Of a stretch of 6,721 bases of DNA, positions 1 to 5,162 are shown in pieces. The stretch spans positions 1 to 6,721 of the forward strand of contig JAODNB010000325.1 in NCBI GenBank assembly GCA_025464795.1, in the 5' to 3' direction. Source of the stretch: Frankiales bacterium (lineage in GTDB: Bacteria > Actinomycetota > Actinomycetes > Mycobacteriales > SCTD01). Both the position numbers and the translations under genes were made by a program. A model generated the notes under the pieces. That model did not search any database, was not told the origin of the DNA, and saw nothing but the letters and a program-made list of their open reading frames with translations. The stretch's first letter is position 1, and every line of letters starts with the position of its first letter.

Positions 1-102
1 ACCGGCGCCGAGATCCAGGTCCCGCTGTTCCTGACGACCGGCGAGAAGATCAAGGTGGACACCCGCGACGGGCGCTACCTCGGTCGTATCAAGGACAACT
101 AG
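1..102 (+). CDS. efp: Elongation factor P, C-terminal end (partial)
   Basis: The reading frame is open from base 1 and stops at TAG 100-102, giving the last 33 residues of a protein whose start lies outside the window. The peptide contains VPLFLTTGEKIKVDTRDG followed by RYLGRIKDN, which is the typical end of the third (OB-fold) domain of bacterial EF-P. EF-P binds the ribosome between the P and E sites and relieves stalling at consecutive prolines. The modified loop of domain I is not in the window, so the modification type cannot be judged. The stop overlaps the nusB start by one base (TAGTG), and efp-nusB is a common bacterial pairing, so co-transcription is likely. Identity rests on the short C-terminal signature plus context. 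Confidence 0.93.
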   Translation, partial: TGAEIQVPLFLTTGEKIKVDTRDGRYLGRIKDN

Positions 103-512
103 TGGGCGCACGGTCCAAGGCCCGCAAAAGGGCTCTGGACGTCCTGTACGAGGCCGACCAGCGAGGTCTCGACCCGATGGTCACCCTTCGGGAGAGGCTG
201 CACCAGTCGGACCCGCCGGTGCCGGAGTACGCCGTGACTCTCGTCGAGGGCGTGGTGCTCCACCAGGCCCGCATCGACGAGTTCCTCGAGACCTACGCCC
301 AGGAGTGGACCCTCGAGCGCTTCCCGGCCGTGGACCTGGCGTGCCTGCGCATCGGAGTCTTCGAGCTGCTCTGGTGCGACGACGTGCCTGACGCCGTCGC
401 GGTGAGCGAAGCCGTCGAGCTCGCCGCCTCGCTGTCCACCGATGAGAGCCCCGCCTTCGTCAACGGCTTGCTGGGCCGCCTGCTCCAGCTGAAGCCCGCT
501 CTCGGTGTCTAG
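102..512 (+). CDS. nusB: Transcription antitermination factor NusB
   Basis: This 136-residue protein has the usual NusB length. The N-terminal ARSKARKRALDVLYEAD (residues 3-19) is the arginine-rich helix region that contacts boxA RNA. The C-terminal AVSEAVELAASLSTDESP then AFVNGLLGRLL (about 100-128) is the diagnostic family signature. In established systems NusB with NusE (ribosomal protein S10) binds boxA and supports antitermination on rRNA operons. I chose the GTG start at 102 because AAGGA (91-95) sits 6 bases upstream and the one-base overlap with the efp stop suggests coupled translation. The gene ends at TAG 510-512, only 13 bases from the stop of the convergent acyltransferase gene, and I see no terminator hairpin with a T-run in between. 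Confidence 0.96.
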   Translation: MGARSKARKRALDVLYEADQRGLDPMVTLRERLHQSDPPVPEYAVTLVEGVVLHQARIDEFLETYAQEWTLERFPAVDLACLRIGVFELLWCDDVPDAVAVSEAVELAASLSTDESPAFVNGLLGRLLQLKPALGV

Positions 513-525
513 CCCAGCTCGCTGA

Positions 526-1596
526 TTAGCTCGACGTCGGTGTGAGAGCTCGCTGCGCGGGCCTCTCGACGGCGTGGTGGAGGGCGATCGCCAGGACTGA
601 GGTGATGAGCAAGGCGAGCGCGGCGCCCGTGGCGCCTGTGAGGTCCAGGTTCAACATCACCAGCTCGTGGACGAGGTAGAACGCGAACGAGACCTGCCCG
701 GCGTACACCAGGGGCCGTGAGCACAGCCAACCCGCACGCTGATCCAGGTCGGCTGTGGCTGCGGCGAGCAGCAGCACGGCCGTCGTCACCTCCGTCGCGG
801 CGGTGACCAGTGTGGGCTGCGCCTGGGCGACCAGAGCCGGCACGAGGATGGCCAGTGGAGCGGCGACGAGCATCGGAACCCGCGGGCGCCAGCCGTCGCG
901 CACCGACAGCGCCAGCGTGCAGCCGAGGACGAACTCACCCAAGCGCACGGGCGGCGCGTGCTCGAGGAGCCCGCGGTGCGTTCCGCCGGCGATCAGCAGG
1001 AGTCCGGTGGTCCCCGAGATGACGGCCGTCGCCAGCCAGCGCTGACCTGGGGTGAGCCGAGCCAGCGCTGAGACGATCAGCGGGAAGCAGGCATAGAAGA
1101 AGGCTTCGCAGCTCAGCGACCACGACACTCCGTTGTAGCCGAACGCTGTTGCTGGGTCGGTCGACCACGACTGCAGCAGCAGCAGGTTGAGCAGCCCGGA
1201 GATGACGCCCCGGTGCTGTGTCGCGACCACCGGTGCGGCGATGCTTGCGATCAGCATCACTGCGTGGCTGGGCCAGACCCTGGCGAACCGCCGCTGGTAG
1301 AAGCGGCCGGTCCCGGTGCCCGGACGCCAGGTCCAGGTGAGCACGAAACCCGAGAGCACGAAGAAGAACGCGACCCCGGAGAAGCCGGCCGCGAACAGAC
1401 CCCCAGTGGACCAGACGTGGTCCTGCTCGAGGTGGAACCCGAAGACGGCGAGTGCGGCGAAGGCCCGCAGCGAGGTCAGGCGCGGAAGGTCGCGCGCCCT
1501 CGCCCCGGCCTGATCCGTGGTGCGGGCAGACGTGTCCGATCCGCTTGTGCTCAGACCTCGACGGCCCGTCGGGCTTCGGCGTTCAGCACGCCCCAT
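526..1596 (-). CDS. Acyltransferase-3 (OafA/YrhL-type) membrane O-acyltransferase
   Basis: The 356-residue product has a charged N-terminal segment of about 40 residues and then roughly ten hydrophobic segments, the usual size and layout of the acyltransferase-3 family. Family marks seen in order: R-X10-H in RAFAALAVFGFH (R44, H55), FFFVLSGF (77-84), RRFARVWP (102-109), GVSWSLSCEAFFYACFP (156-172), RLGEFVLGC (218-226) and SFAFYLVHE (303-311). Related proteins move acetyl or longer acyl groups from the cytoplasm to sugars, peptidoglycan, polysaccharides or macrolides at the membrane; the substrate here cannot be told. The ATG at 1596 is the only ATG, GTG or TTG in frame before the first membrane helix, which forces a 46-base overlap with the end of bldD. 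Its ribosome-binding site is poor, so translation is probably coupled to bldD. No sugar-biosynthesis or glycosyltransferase genes lie beside it. Confidence 0.9.
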   Translation of the reverse strand: MGRAERRSPTGRRGLSTSGSDTSARTTDQAGARARDLPRLTSLRAFAALAVFGFHLEQDHVWSTGGLFAAGFSGVAFFFVLSGFVLTWTWRPGTGTGRFYQRRFARVWPSHAVMLIASIAAPVVATQHRGVISGLLNLLLLQSWSTDPATAFGYNGVSWSLSCEAFFYACFPLIVSALARLTPGQRWLATAVISGTTGLLLIAGGTHRGLLEHAPPVRLGEFVLGCTLALSVRDGWRPRVPMLVAAPLAILVPALVAQAQPTLVTAATEVTTAVLLLAAATADLDQRAGWLCSRPLVYAGQVSFAFYLVHELVMLNLDLTGATGAALALLITSVLAIALHHAVERPAQRALTPTSS

Positions 1597-2042
1597 CCGA
1601 TGAGCTGCTCGGTGAGCGCCGAGGGGGAGGCGTCGTAGATGACCGCGAGTGACCGCAGGTCCTCCTGGCGGATCGACAGGATGCGGCCGTTGTAGTCACC
1701 GCGCTGCGACTGGATGGTCGCGGCGTAGCGGGCGAGCGGCGCGGACTGCTGCGCGGGCACGCTCGACAGCTGCTCGAGGTCGATGACCAGGCGCGGGGTC
1801 GGCTCGGCGACGGACGCGATGGCATGGCCCTCGGGGAGCAGCTCGGCCACGGGGACACCGTAGAAGTCGGCGAGCTCGGACAGCCGCTGCACCGTCACGG
1901 CGCGGTCGCCACGCTCGTAGGAGCCGACGACGACCGCTTTCCACCGGCCCTGGCTCTTCTCCTCGACGCCGTGCAGGGACAGGCCCTGCTGCGTGCGGAT
2001 GGCCCGGAGCCGCGCACCGAGGGCCTTCGCGTAGTCACTCAT
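1551..2042 (-). CDS. bldD: BldD, c-di-GMP-responsive developmental transcriptional regulator
   Basis: This 163-residue protein is close to Streptomyces BldD over its full length. The N-terminal XRE/Cro-type helix-turn-helix domain (about 3-70) includes LRAIRTQQGLSLHGVEEKSQ and WKAVVVGSYERGDRAVTVQR. A variable linker (71-85) precedes the C-terminal domain. The c-di-GMP signature reads RGDYNGRILSIRQED (114-128), matching RXD-X8-RXXD. In Streptomyces four c-di-GMP molecules hold two BldD C-terminal domains together, and the dimer represses developmental genes during vegetative growth; the role in this organism is inferred and may differ. ATG at 2042 is supported by GGGAGA (2048-2053, minus strand) with a 5-base gap and by N-terminal similarity. 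The gene diverges from pyrR and runs into the acyltransferase gene without a visible terminator. A BldD-type box overlaps its predicted promoter, suggesting autoregulation. Confidence 0.97.
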   Translation of the reverse strand: MSDYAKALGARLRAIRTQQGLSLHGVEEKSQGRWKAVVVGSYERGDRAVTVQRLSELADFYGVPVAELLPEGHAIASVAEPTPRLVIDLEQLSSVPAQQSAPLARYAATIQSQRGDYNGRILSIRQEDLRSLAVIYDASPSALTEQLIGWGVLNAEARRAVEV

Positions 2043-2061
2043 GGTGGTCTCCCGTTGTCGA

Positions 2062-2087
2062 ACACCTGGTGCTGGGACAGCAGGTGT
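2062..2087 (-). other. Stem-loop in the bldD 5' leader, proximal
   Basis: A six-base outer stem (2062-2067 with 2082-2087, ACACCT/AGGTGT) and a four-base inner stem (2071-2074 with 2078-2081, GCTG/CAGC) enclose a three-base loop, with a three-base bulge on one side at 2068-2070. On the bldD-sense strand the structure would end 8 bases before the GGGAGA ribosome-binding site. It has no following T-run, so it is not an intrinsic terminator. It could affect mRNA stability or ribosome access. The pairing is seen directly; any function is inference. Confidence 0.45.
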
Positions 2088-2122
2088 GCGGCGTCGGTCT
2101 CACCACTGGCTCGACCGGGGAG

Positions 2123-2159
2123 CGCCCCTCGGGAAAGGGGCGGGGTGACCGTGCACCCC
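2123..2159 (-). other. Two adjacent GC-rich hairpins in the bldD 5' leader
   Basis: In the bldD-sense direction the first hairpin pairs 2154-2159 with 2142-2147 (six pairs, six-base loop). The second pairs 2136-2142 with 2123-2129 (seven perfect pairs, CGCCCCT/AGGGGCG, six-base loop). The two share base 2142, so both can form at once only if one loses its end pair. Neither is followed by a T-run, so a simple intrinsic terminator is unlikely. They lie between the predicted bldD start point near 2192 and the start codon. High GC content makes chance pairing a real possibility. Confidence 0.4.
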
Positions 2160-2185
2160 CCGGCGTCGACGCCTCGCCGTTCGTG

Positions 2186-2200
2186 ATTACTGGGAGTGAC
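2186..2200 (-). promoter_or_regulatory. BldD-type operator (autoregulatory box)
   Basis: Read on the minus strand the 15 bases are GTCACTCCCAGTAAT. They fit the BldD consensus I recall from Streptomyces, NTNACNC(A/T)GNGTNAN, at every conserved half-site base (T2, A4, C5, C7, G11, T12, A14); only central positions 8 and 9 differ. The box overlaps the predicted -10 by two bases and covers the expected start point, a sensible position for repression of bldD by its own product. Autoregulation is established for Streptomyces bldD; its operation here is inferred. Confidence 0.62.
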
Positions 2201-2228
2201 GATAGAGCAGCGCAGAGCAGACGGTCAA
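2199..2228 (-). promoter_or_regulatory. Predicted bldD promoter (sigma-70/HrdB type)
   Basis: On the minus strand TTGACC (2228-2223) is a five-of-six match to the -35 consensus, followed after 18 bases by TATCGT (2204-2199) as the -10, which keeps the key TA...T positions. The start point would fall near 2192, giving a bldD leader of about 150 bases. A TCACT half-site flanks each element (2232-2228 at the -35 and 2199-2195 at the -10). The location upstream of bldD and the overlap with a BldD-type box support the call. Confidence 0.6.
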
Positions 2229-2280
2229 GTGACACGCGGGTGGAGCTGCTGCTGTCCGGCACCCTGCGCAGCGAGGCCCC

Positions 2281-2304
2281 GCGCTGCTGCTAGTTTGGCA
2301 GCGC
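2281..2304 (+). promoter_or_regulatory. Candidate pyr operon promoter inside an inverted repeat
   Basis: A perfect seven-base inverted repeat, GCGCTGC (2281-2287) and GCAGCGC (2298-2304), flanks a ten-base spacer that contains TAGTTT (2291-2296), an acceptable -10 hexamer for an actinobacterial housekeeping sigma factor. I see no good -35 at 16-19 bases upstream, so the promoter call is tentative. If used, transcription would begin near 2303 and give a leader of about 48 bases, long enough for the PyrR element. The repeat could be an operator for an unidentified dimeric regulator, or chance in GC-rich DNA. It is not followed by a T-run, so it is not a terminator. Confidence 0.38.
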
Positions 2305-2309
2305 ATCTC

Positions 2310-2353
2310 CACCGAGCCCGTCCCGTGAGGCGGGGAAGGAGGTCCAGTCGGTG
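2310..2353 (+). promoter_or_regulatory. PyrR-binding RNA element masking the pyrR start
   Basis: The segment contains TCCCGTGAGGCGGGGAAGG (2321-2339), which matches the conserved core of PyrR binding loops (GNGAGGC in the terminal loop, then AAGG in the purine bulge; compare the Bacillus form). CCC (2322-2324) pairs with GGG (2332-2334) for the upper stem. A perfect six-pair lower stem joins CACCGA (2310-2315) to TCGGTG (2348-2353), which includes the GTG start codon. The strong ribosome-binding site AAGGAGGT (2336-2343, seven bases before GTG) lies within the hairpin. There is no terminator/antiterminator pair, so translational repression, as described for mycobacterial PyrR, is the likely mechanism, with UMP/UTP favouring binding. 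Confidence 0.8.
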
Positions 2354-2950
2354 ACGACTGTCCCTGATCGCTCTGCCCAGGACCGTGCGCGTCCCGTGAG
2401 CGGCGACATCGCCCAAGCCCGCTCGGTGCTCGACGGGCCGGGCCTGTCGAGGGTCGTCGACCGGATGGCCCACGAGCTGCTCGAGAAGACCGGCGGTGGC
2501 GCCGACGTCGTGCTGCTCGGCATCCCGACACGCGGCGTGACGCTCGCTCAGCGCCTCGCTGCCCGAGTCCTCGCGTTCGAGGGCGTCGCGGTCCCCGCGG
2601 GATCGCTCGACATCACGCTGTACCGCGACGACCTGCAGCTGAAGAAGGCCCGAGCGCTCGAGGCGACGGACGTCCCCGGTGACGGCATCGACGGCAAGCT
2701 CGTCGTCCTGGTCGACGACGTCCTGTTCAGCGGACGGACCGTCCGCGCCGCGCTGGACGCCCTTGCGGACCTGGGACGCCCTCGAGCGGTCCAGCTCGCG
2801 GTGCTCGTGGACCGCGGCCACCGGGAGCTCCCGATCCGCGCCGACTACGTCGGGAAGAACATCCCCACCTCCCTGAGGGAGGCCGTGCACGTGCAGCTGA
2901 CCGAGCACGACGGCGCCGACGCGGTGCTGCTGGGACCGGCGCGCCCATGA
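2351..2950 (+). CDS. pyrR: Bifunctional pyr operon regulator / uracil phosphoribosyltransferase PyrR
   Basis: The 199-residue protein is a type I phosphoribosyltransferase. The PRPP-binding motif is VVLVDDVLFSGRT (118-130), preceded by GIPTRG (57-62) and LDITLYRDDL (86-95). RGHRELPIRADYVGKNIPTS (155-174) is the characteristic PyrR C-terminal block. The family binds pyr leader RNA when UMP or UTP is high and often has weak uracil phosphoribosyltransferase activity. GTG at 2351 is chosen because a full AAGGAGGT lies seven bases upstream and because the start is part of the PyrR hairpin. It carries about 20 residues before the conserved core, a modest extension compared with Bacillus PyrR. It is the first gene of the operon and overlaps pyrB by four bases (ATGA). 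Confidence 0.97.
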   Translation: MTTVPDRSAQDRARPVSGDIAQARSVLDGPGLSRVVDRMAHELLEKTGGGADVVLLGIPTRGVTLAQRLAARVLAFEGVAVPAGSLDITLYRDDLQLKKARALEATDVPGDGIDGKLVVLVDDVLFSGRTVRAALDALADLGRPRAVQLAVLVDRGHRELPIRADYVGKNIPTSLREAVHVQLTEHDGADAVLLGPARP

Positions 2951-3885
2951 AGCGGCACCTGCTCTCAGCGGCCGACCTCAGCCTCGACGACGCGACGCTG
3001 ATCCTCGACACAGCGCTCGAGATGGCCGCCGTCAGCGACCGCACCGTCAAGAAGCTCCCCACGCTCCGCGGCCGGACGGTGGTCAACCTGTTCTTCGAGG
3101 ACTCGACCCGCACCAAGACCAGCTTTGAGCTGGCCGCCAAGCGGCTCTCCGCCGACGTCATCAACTTCGCGGCCAAGGGCTCGAGCGTGTCCAAGGGCGA
3201 GACGTTGAAGGACACGGCCCTGACCCTCGAGGCCATGGGCACCGACGCGGTGGTCATCCGGCACTCCTGGTCCGGTGCGCCGGTCAACCTCGCGCGGATC
3301 ATCCGCGGATCGGTCGTCAACGCGGGCGACGGGACGCACGAGCACCCGACGCAGGCCCTGCTCGACGCTTACACGATGCGACAGCGGCTCGGCCGGATCG
3401 AGGGCCTGAAGGTCACGATCGTCGGTGACATCCTGCACAGCCGGGTCGCCCGGTCGAACGTCCTGCTGCTCAAGACCCTCGGCGCGGACGTCACCCTCGT
3501 CGCCCCTCCGACGCTCCTCCCCACAGGGGTGGACGCCTGGCCGGCGGAGGTGTCGTACGACCTCGACAGCGTGCTGCCCAAGAGCGACGTGGTCATGATG
3601 CTCCGGGTGCAGCGCGAACGCATGGGAGCGGCGTACTTCCCGAGCGTCCGCGAGTACTCCCGCCGCTACGGCCTCGACGTCGACCGGGCCGCGCAGCTGC
3701 AGGACCACACCATCGTCATGCACCCCGGTCCGATGGTCCGCGGCATGGAGATCGCCAGCGAGGTCGCCGACGGCCTGCGCTCCACCATCCAGGACCAGGT
3801 CACCAACGGCGTCGCCGTGCGGATGGCCGTCCTCTACCTGCTGCTCGGTGGCTCCGAGTCCGCGATCGGAAGTGTCGAACAGTGA
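2947..3885 (+). CDS. pyrB: Aspartate carbamoyltransferase, catalytic subunit
   Basis: This protein condenses carbamoyl phosphate with L-aspartate to N-carbamoyl-L-aspartate, the committed step of UMP synthesis. At 312 residues it is full length. The carbamoyl-phosphate motif is FFEDSTRTKTSFE (49-61, with S53-T54-R55-T56), the incoming loop SKGETLKDT is at 82-90 (K83), HPTQALLDAYT begins at 133, and the aspartate domain has MMLRVQRER (217-225) and HPGPMVRG (259-266). No pyrI regulatory-subunit gene is present, as expected for an actinobacterium, so control is likely at expression and perhaps through association with PyrC. Its ATG overlaps the pyrR stop by four bases and has only a weak GGGA eleven bases upstream, suggesting translational coupling. 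Confidence 0.98.
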   Translation: MKRHLLSAADLSLDDATLILDTALEMAAVSDRTVKKLPTLRGRTVVNLFFEDSTRTKTSFELAAKRLSADVINFAAKGSSVSKGETLKDTALTLEAMGTDAVVIRHSWSGAPVNLARIIRGSVVNAGDGTHEHPTQALLDAYTMRQRLGRIEGLKVTIVGDILHSRVARSNVLLLKTLGADVTLVAPPTLLPTGVDAWPAEVSYDLDSVLPKSDVVMMLRVQRERMGAAYFPSVREYSRRYGLDVDRAAQLQDHTIVMHPGPMVRGMEIASEVADGLRSTIQDQVTNGVAVRMAVLYLLLGGSESAIGSVEQ

Positions 3886-5162
3886 GCTGGCTGCTGAAGG
3901 ACGTCCTGCTGTACGGGGAGGGCTCGCCGACAGACGTGGTCCTCCGGGACGGCGTGATCGCCGAGATCGGCACCGGTCTGTCTGGTGATGAGACGATCGA
4001 CGGCGCAGGGTGCGTGCTGCTGCCCGGGCTCGTCGACCTCCACACCCACCTGCGCGAGCCGGGACGCGAGGACGCCGAGACGGTCGAGACCGGCACGCGA
4101 GCGGCTGCGGTCGGGGGCTTCACGGCTGTGCACGCCATGGCCAACACCAACCCGGTGGCCGACACCGCCGGTGTCGTCGAGCAGGTCTGGCGCCTCGGTC
4201 AGGAGGCCGGTCACTGCGACGTCTTCCCCGTCGGGGCCGTCACTGTAGGGCTCGAGGGCAAGGAGATGGCAGAGCTCGGCACCATGGCCGACTCCGCGGC
4301 GCGGGTCCGGGTGTTCTCCGACGACGGCAAGTGCGTCAGCGACGCCTCCCTGATGCGCCGGGCGCTGGAGTACGTCAAGGCGTTCGACGGGGTGATCGCC
4401 CAGCACGCGCAGGAGCCACGGCTCACCGATGGCGCCCAGATGAACGAGGGCATCAACTCCTCGCTGCTCGGGCTCACCGGATGGCCGGCCGTCGCCGAGG
4501 AGGCGATCATCGCCCGTGACTGCCTGCTCACCGCGCACGTCGGTGGTCGGCTGCACGTCTGCCACGTCTCTACGGCGGGCAGCGTCGAGCTGATCCGGTG
4601 GGCGAAGAGCAAGGGCTGGGACGTCACGGCCGAGGTCACGCCGCACCACCTGCTGCTCACCGATGACGCCTGCTGCGGCTACGACCCGACCTTCAAGGTC
4701 AACCCCCCGCTCCGCACCCAGGCCGACGTCGACGCCGTGCGGGAGGGTCTCGCCGACGGCACCATCGACGCGGTCGCCACCGACCACGCCCCGCACGCCC
4801 TGGAGGACAAGGAGACGGAGTGGGGCGCCGCGGCCATGGGCATGATCGGCCTCGAGACTGCCCTGTCCGTCGTGGCTCAGACCATGGTCGAGCCCGGGCG
4901 CCTGACCTGGCGGCAGGTCGCGGAGCGGATGAGCGAGGCACCCGCCCGCATCGGACGGCTCGACGGCCACGGCCGGCCCCTCGCCGTGGGCGAGCCTGCC
5001 AACGTGGTGCTCGTCGACCCGACCGCTCGGTGGGTGGTCGACCCCGCGCAGACCACCAGCCGCAGCCGCAACACCCCCTTCGCAGGGCACGAATTGCCCG
5101 TCCGCATCCGGGCGACCTTCTTGCGCGGAACACCAACTGCAGTGGAGGGCAAGCCAGCATGA
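3882..5162 (+). CDS. pyrC: Dihydroorotase, class I
   Basis: This enzyme reversibly cyclises N-carbamoyl-aspartate to dihydroorotate. The 426-residue length and motifs fit class I (amidohydrolase superfamily) dihydroorotases. Likely metal ligands are H54 and H56 in VDLHTHLREPG, D148 in FSDDGK, H175 in IAQHAQE, H228 in LHVCHVST, and the catalytic aspartate D301 in ATDHAPH. An N-terminal beta-sandwich segment (1-50) and its C-terminal partner (about 370-420, with the NTPFAGHELPV segment) flank the barrel. Class I enzymes typically bridge the metals with Asp rather than carboxylated Lys. The GTG start at 3882 overlaps the pyrB stop by four bases (GTGA), with GGAAG nine bases upstream. The stop overlaps carA by four bases with no gene between them. 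Confidence 0.97.
   Translation: MSWLLKDVLLYGEGSPTDVVLRDGVIAEIGTGLSGDETIDGAGCVLLPGLVDLHTHLREPGREDAETVETGTRAAAVGGFTAVHAMANTNPVADTAGVVEQVWRLGQEAGHCDVFPVGAVTVGLEGKEMAELGTMADSAARVRVFSDDGKCVSDASLMRRALEYVKAFDGVIAQHAQEPRLTDGAQMNEGINSSLLGLTGWPAVAEEAIIARDCLLTAHVGGRLHVCHVSTAGSVELIRWAKSKGWDVTAEVTPHHLLLTDDACCGYDPTFKVNPPLRTQADVDAVREGLADGTIDAVATDHAPHALEDKETEWGAAAMGMIGLETALSVVAQTMVEPGRLTWRQVAERMSEAPARIGRLDGHGRPLAVGEPANVVLVDPTARWVVDPAQTTSRSRNTPFAGHELPVRIRATFLRGTPTAVEGKPA

Noticed and set aside
494..562. Possible terminator from GCCCGC/GCGGGC (494-499, 557-562) or GCTCTC/GAGAGC (498-503, 544-549)
   Set aside because: The arms are only six bases, are separated by 40-57 bases, lie partly inside coding sequence and are not followed by a T-run.
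526..1596. Acyltransferase gene as recently acquired foreign DNA
   Set aside because: Codon use in the stretches I read is mostly G/C-ending like its neighbours, and no transposase, integrase, tRNA or flanking repeat is visible. A lineage-specific insertion is possible but recent transfer is not supported.
2035..2293. Small open frames in the bldD-pyrR intergenic region (2035-2262 minus, 2069-2293 plus)
   Set aside because: They have no recognisable ribosome-binding site or protein motif and run across the promoter, operator and leader structures, so coding is unlikely.
2225..3723. Long minus-strand open frames opposite pyrR and pyrB (2225-2908, 2727-3320, 2965-3723)
   Set aside because: They are fully antisense to well-supported enzymes, show low-complexity charged composition, and lack family motifs.
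4820..5158. Upstream extension of the carA frame by 113 codons
   Set aside because: It overlaps pyrC in another frame, its peptide is arginine-rich shadow sequence, and CarA similarity plus a ribosome-binding site fix the start at 5159.
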